Assembly (NCBI RefSeq): GCF_900101345.1
Contig: NZ_FMUX01000013.1
Coordinates: 1 to 64,000 of the forward strand
DNA: 64,000 bases
From: Desulfoluna spongiiphila
GTDB taxonomy: Bacteria; Desulfobacterota; Desulfobacteria; Desulfobacterales; Desulfolunaceae
Direction of reading: 5' to 3'
Both the position numbers and the translations under genes were made by a program. Of this stretch, positions 62,073 to 64,000 are shown one piece after another. How positions within the stretch are numbered: position 1 is the first letter of the stretch; each line of letters starts with the position of its first letter. A model generated the notes under the pieces. That model had not been told where the DNA came from. It searched no databases and worked only from the letters and a program-made list of their open reading frames with translations.

Positions 62073-62260
62073 GGAGCGCCGCACTCCGGTGCGGCTTTTT
62101 AGTCCGTCGCTGCCCGTGCCGCGCAGGAGTGCGGCGCTCCAGGGGATAAGGGGGGTTGGGCGGTTATGGAAATATGCCGATGGTCCAAACGATGATGAAG
62201 GCCGACGTTTGATTTAAAGGCGGATGTGATTTGACCCGGGGAACGAGGGGTAAAGTGCTT
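62073..62260. repeat. 190-bp palindromic repeat, copy 2
   Basis: 23-bp arms, one mismatch (62073-62095 GGAGCGCCGCACTCC... and 62118-62140), with the same loop (TTTTTAGTCCGTCG). It matches 10081-10260 through GGATAAGGGG, ATGCCGATGG, CCAAACGATGATGAAGG and GACGTTTG. Confidence 0.8.
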
Positions 62261-62336
62261 CCGCAACCTGGGGCCCAGAGGATCCTTCCCGGGCCGCCGG
62301 AGGCAGGCTTTTCCATGCACCTAAACCATAGAAGGT
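62219..62336 (-). repeat. Composite palindromic repeat, partial copy (reverse orientation)
   Basis: Covarying hairpin 62220-62264 (GCGGATG ... CTTCCGC, one mismatch, core GGGGAACGA), then CCGCCGGAGGC and the tail TTTCCATGCACCTAAACCAT AGAAGG. It ends 28 bp before the permease gene, so copies interrupt the ATPase-permease operon. Confidence 0.75.
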
Positions 62337-62363
62337 GCCAATAAAACAAGGATATGAAAACAT

Positions 62364-63029
62364 ATGTACAAGGCGATTGTATATAAGGAGTGGATCAAGC
62401 TGCGCTGGTTCCTTCTGATCATGCTGGGAATTACCCTGGCCGTTCATTTGAAGATATTCATCATGCTCCGGTCGGCCGTGGTGGCCAAAGGGGCGTACCA
62501 TCTTTGGTACATGGCAGCCGTGAAGCAGGCCGTTTTTTACGGGGACATCATGTGGCTGGCGCCTTTCATCGGGCTGGTGACTGCCCTTGCGCAATTCGTG
62601 CCGGAGACGGGTAAAAGTCGGCTTCGCATTCTTTTTCATCTTCCCTTGCCCCATGATGTGTCCCTTGTCTGCATGCTGGGGGTGGGGTGCCTCTGGGTGG
62701 GTGGGCTCTGCGGGGTCAGCGCGCTGTGCCTTGCCGTGACCATGGGGACCTACTTTCCCCCGGAGCTCGTCATGAGCGCTCTGGTGACTGCCGCACCCTG
62801 GTTTCTTGCCTCGGTACCCGCCTATTTCGGGACGGTGCTGGCCATGGTGGAGACGGCCTGGTGGCGCAAAGTGGTCTATGGGGTGGTGGCTTACGGGCTG
62901 GTGCTTTTGATGATGAAAGAGACCATGGGCTTTTTTGAATGGTCACTGGGCTGGTATGCCCTGGCGTTTGCCCTTTACCTGCCCACGGTTCTTCTGCCCG
63001 CCCATCGTTTTAAAAGGGGGATTGTCTGA
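62364..63029 (+). CDS. ABC-2-like membrane protein
   Basis: 221 residues with about six hydrophobic segments (WFLLIMLGITLAVHLKIFIM, DIMWLAPFIGLVTALAQF, LVCMLGVGCLWVGGLCGVSA, VTAAPWFLASVPAYFGTVLA, VVYGVVAYGLVLLM, WYALAFALYLPTVLL). The start MYKAIVYKEWIKLRW and the motif SRLRILFHLPLPHD are typical of ABC-2 type permeases in gliding/export operons. It probably pairs with the ATPase at 61001 although 450 bp of repeats separate them. Its stop overlaps the next start (TGATG). Confidence 0.75.
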   Translation: MYKAIVYKEWIKLRWFLLIMLGITLAVHLKIFIMLRSAVVAKGAYHLWYMAAVKQAVFYGDIMWLAPFIGLVTALAQFVPETGKSRLRILFHLPLPHDVSLVCMLGVGCLWVGGLCGVSALCLAVTMGTYFPPELVMSALVTAAPWFLASVPAYFGTVLAMVETAWWRKVVYGVVAYGLVLLMMKETMGFFEWSLGWYALAFALYLPTVLLPAHRFKRGIV

Positions 63030-64000
63030 TGCTCAAGGTTTCACGAATTGCCATACTCCTTCTCATGACGCTGGTGTGTGCCATCTACGTCCCGGAGCAG
63101 GTGCGGCGGCTGCTTGTGGAGAGGTCGTTTTCTCCGTTTATCCTCTACAGTTCACCCCTGAAGACATTTTTGGTTCGTGACAGGGATAAAGACACCGGGC
63201 AGCCCCGGATGACAGATCTCTCCGGAAAGGAGTACACCCGAAAAGAGTTTGAGACGGCCCTGCCCATGTTTTTCTATAAGGATCTGGCTGCCTGGGGCTG
63301 CCTGCCTGAATCCGTGGACGGGGTGAAGGTGACCTATAAAAAGGTGGCCATGAATCGCCAGGTGCTGAGTCTTCGGCCGCGCACCCTGAACAGTCCGGTG
63401 GCGCCCCTTTATCCTTTGTATGAGTCCGCCTCGGGGTTTACCCAGCTGGAGGAACCCGATTCCATGTTTAGGGTGACAGGGGCCTTTGAGTTCATCGATG
63501 CCGAGACCAACGCGGTGGATGAAAACCGATCGGCTCGTTTTACCGGGGCCTTGGCAGGCAAGGGGTTTGTCTTTCCTGCACAGGGCATTTTCGGCAACCC
63601 CACGGCCCGGAAGCCCTTTGACGAGGGGTATTTTATCACCGACGCAAAGGGGAGCCTGTTTCATCTGAAGATGGTGGGTGGCAACCCCTGGGTGAAAAAC
63701 ACCGGCCTGGCTCCTTCCAGCGGCATTCGCTATATCGGCATGGACGAAAACCCCCGGCGGGAATTTTACGGCCTGATGATCGAGGGCAACGGCACGGCAA
63801 GCCTTCTCTCCTGGGATACCTACACGCCCATTGTGCTTCCCCTTAAAGGCTACGATCCGGACACCATGAGCCTTGCCGTGTACTGCGACCTTCTGAAGCG
63901 GAGCTTTGTGGTGACGGACAAAAAGGCCGTGCGGGTCTGGGTGACGGATCGGCAGTACCGCCCCACGGCCTCCCATACATATCTTCTGGCGGAGAAAAAG
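63029..64000 (+). CDS. DUF4857-domain membrane-anchored protein (partial at right edge)
   Basis: 324 residues are visible, with the C-terminus beyond the window. An N-terminal membrane anchor (VSRIAILLLMTLVCAIYVPE) precedes a periplasmic region with the DUF4857 core: GKEYTRKEFETALPMFFYKD, PESVDGVKVTYKKV, LRPRTLNSPVAPLYPLYESA, FTQLEEPDSMFRVT. DUF4857 is of unknown function and is typically found next to an ABC permease/ATPase and a TonB-dependent receptor, which is exactly the arrangement here. Confidence 0.78.
   Translation, partial: MLKVSRIAILLLMTLVCAIYVPEQVRRLLVERSFSPFILYSSPLKTFLVRDRDKDTGQPRMTDLSGKEYTRKEFETALPMFFYKDLAAWGCLPESVDGVKVTYKKVAMNRQVLSLRPRTLNSPVAPLYPLYESASGFTQLEEPDSMFRVTGAFEFIDAETNAVDENRSARFTGALAGKGFVFPAQGIFGNPTARKPFDEGYFITDAKGSLFHLKMVGGNPWVKNTGLAPSSGIRYIGMDENPRREFYGLMIEGNGTASLLSWDTYTPIVLPLKGYDPDTMSLAVYCDLLKRSFVVTDKKAVRVWVTDRQYRPTASHTYLLAEKK

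Noticed and set aside
8111..62336. Integron attC sites for the covarying hairpins
   Set aside because: The fold with fixed mismatches is reminiscent, but there are no cassette-sized single ORFs between sites, no GTTRRRY sites and no integrase in the window.

Overview
The window looks like chromosomal DNA of an anaerobic Gram-negative bacterium, most likely a Desulfobacterota (deltaproteobacterial) member. This is inference. It rests on a moderately high G+C content, four TonB-dependent outer-membrane receptors, a Vibrio-TonB2-like TtpC/ExbB/ExbD/TonB operon, FeoAB, an iron-sulfur-flavoprotein-like reductase, a HutW/ChuW-like protein and a DUF4857 gene. No rRNA, tRNA, CRISPR array or phage region is visible.

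Layout. 1-1.6 kb is a decay zone: the end of an IS21-family element abuts a redoxin C-terminal fragment, followed by a MalT-like fragment. 1.7-9.8 kb carries single-function genes: a secreted Ntn amidase, a DUF4474 protein, an ISF-like flavoprotein, FosX (all metal and catalytic residues present), a cupin, DUF1287, an S41 protease without its usual lysine, and a triple rhodanese. 10.8-15.6 kb has a MATE pump, a periplasmic binding protein, a methyltransferase and an unrecognised exported protein. 16.1-25.9 kb is an iron/heme block: a HutW-like protein lacking its radical-SAM cysteines, the operon DUF3450-ttpC-exbB-exbD-tonB-TPR, and a divergent TonB-dependent receptor. 26.2-30.6 kb is a LolA-like/beta-barrel/MMPL export operon. 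30.9-41.7 kb is a second iron block: two FyuA-like receptors, a type II thioesterase, an AraC scrap, an aldolase pseudogene, feoAB, an O-methyltransferase and an AraC regulator. 41.8-45 kb has small unknown genes, a NusG-like remnant and a frameshifted ankyrin-like gene. 45-54.5 kb is a yejABEF peptide/microcin-C-type importer translationally coupled to an M16 peptidase lipoprotein. 55-64 kb is a large TPR-like lipoprotein, a TonB-dependent receptor, an ABC ATPase, an ABC permease and a DUF4857 protein that runs off the end.

The most striking unexplained signal is a dispersed family of non-coding composite palindromes. Five full or near-full copies are about 166-172 bp, bounded by 11-14 bp inverted ends (GCCTCCGGCGG ... 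CCGCCGGAGGC). Each has an internal hairpin with a conserved CGTTCCTC core and arms that differ between copies but stay complementary within each copy. At least eleven such hairpins occur in the window. Some sit inside operons (yejE|yejB, yejB|yejA, ABC ATPase|permease). A second 190-bp palindromic repeat occurs twice, and a third element also occurs twice. This looks like a structured, probably transposase-mobilised or RNA-level element family that I do not recognise.
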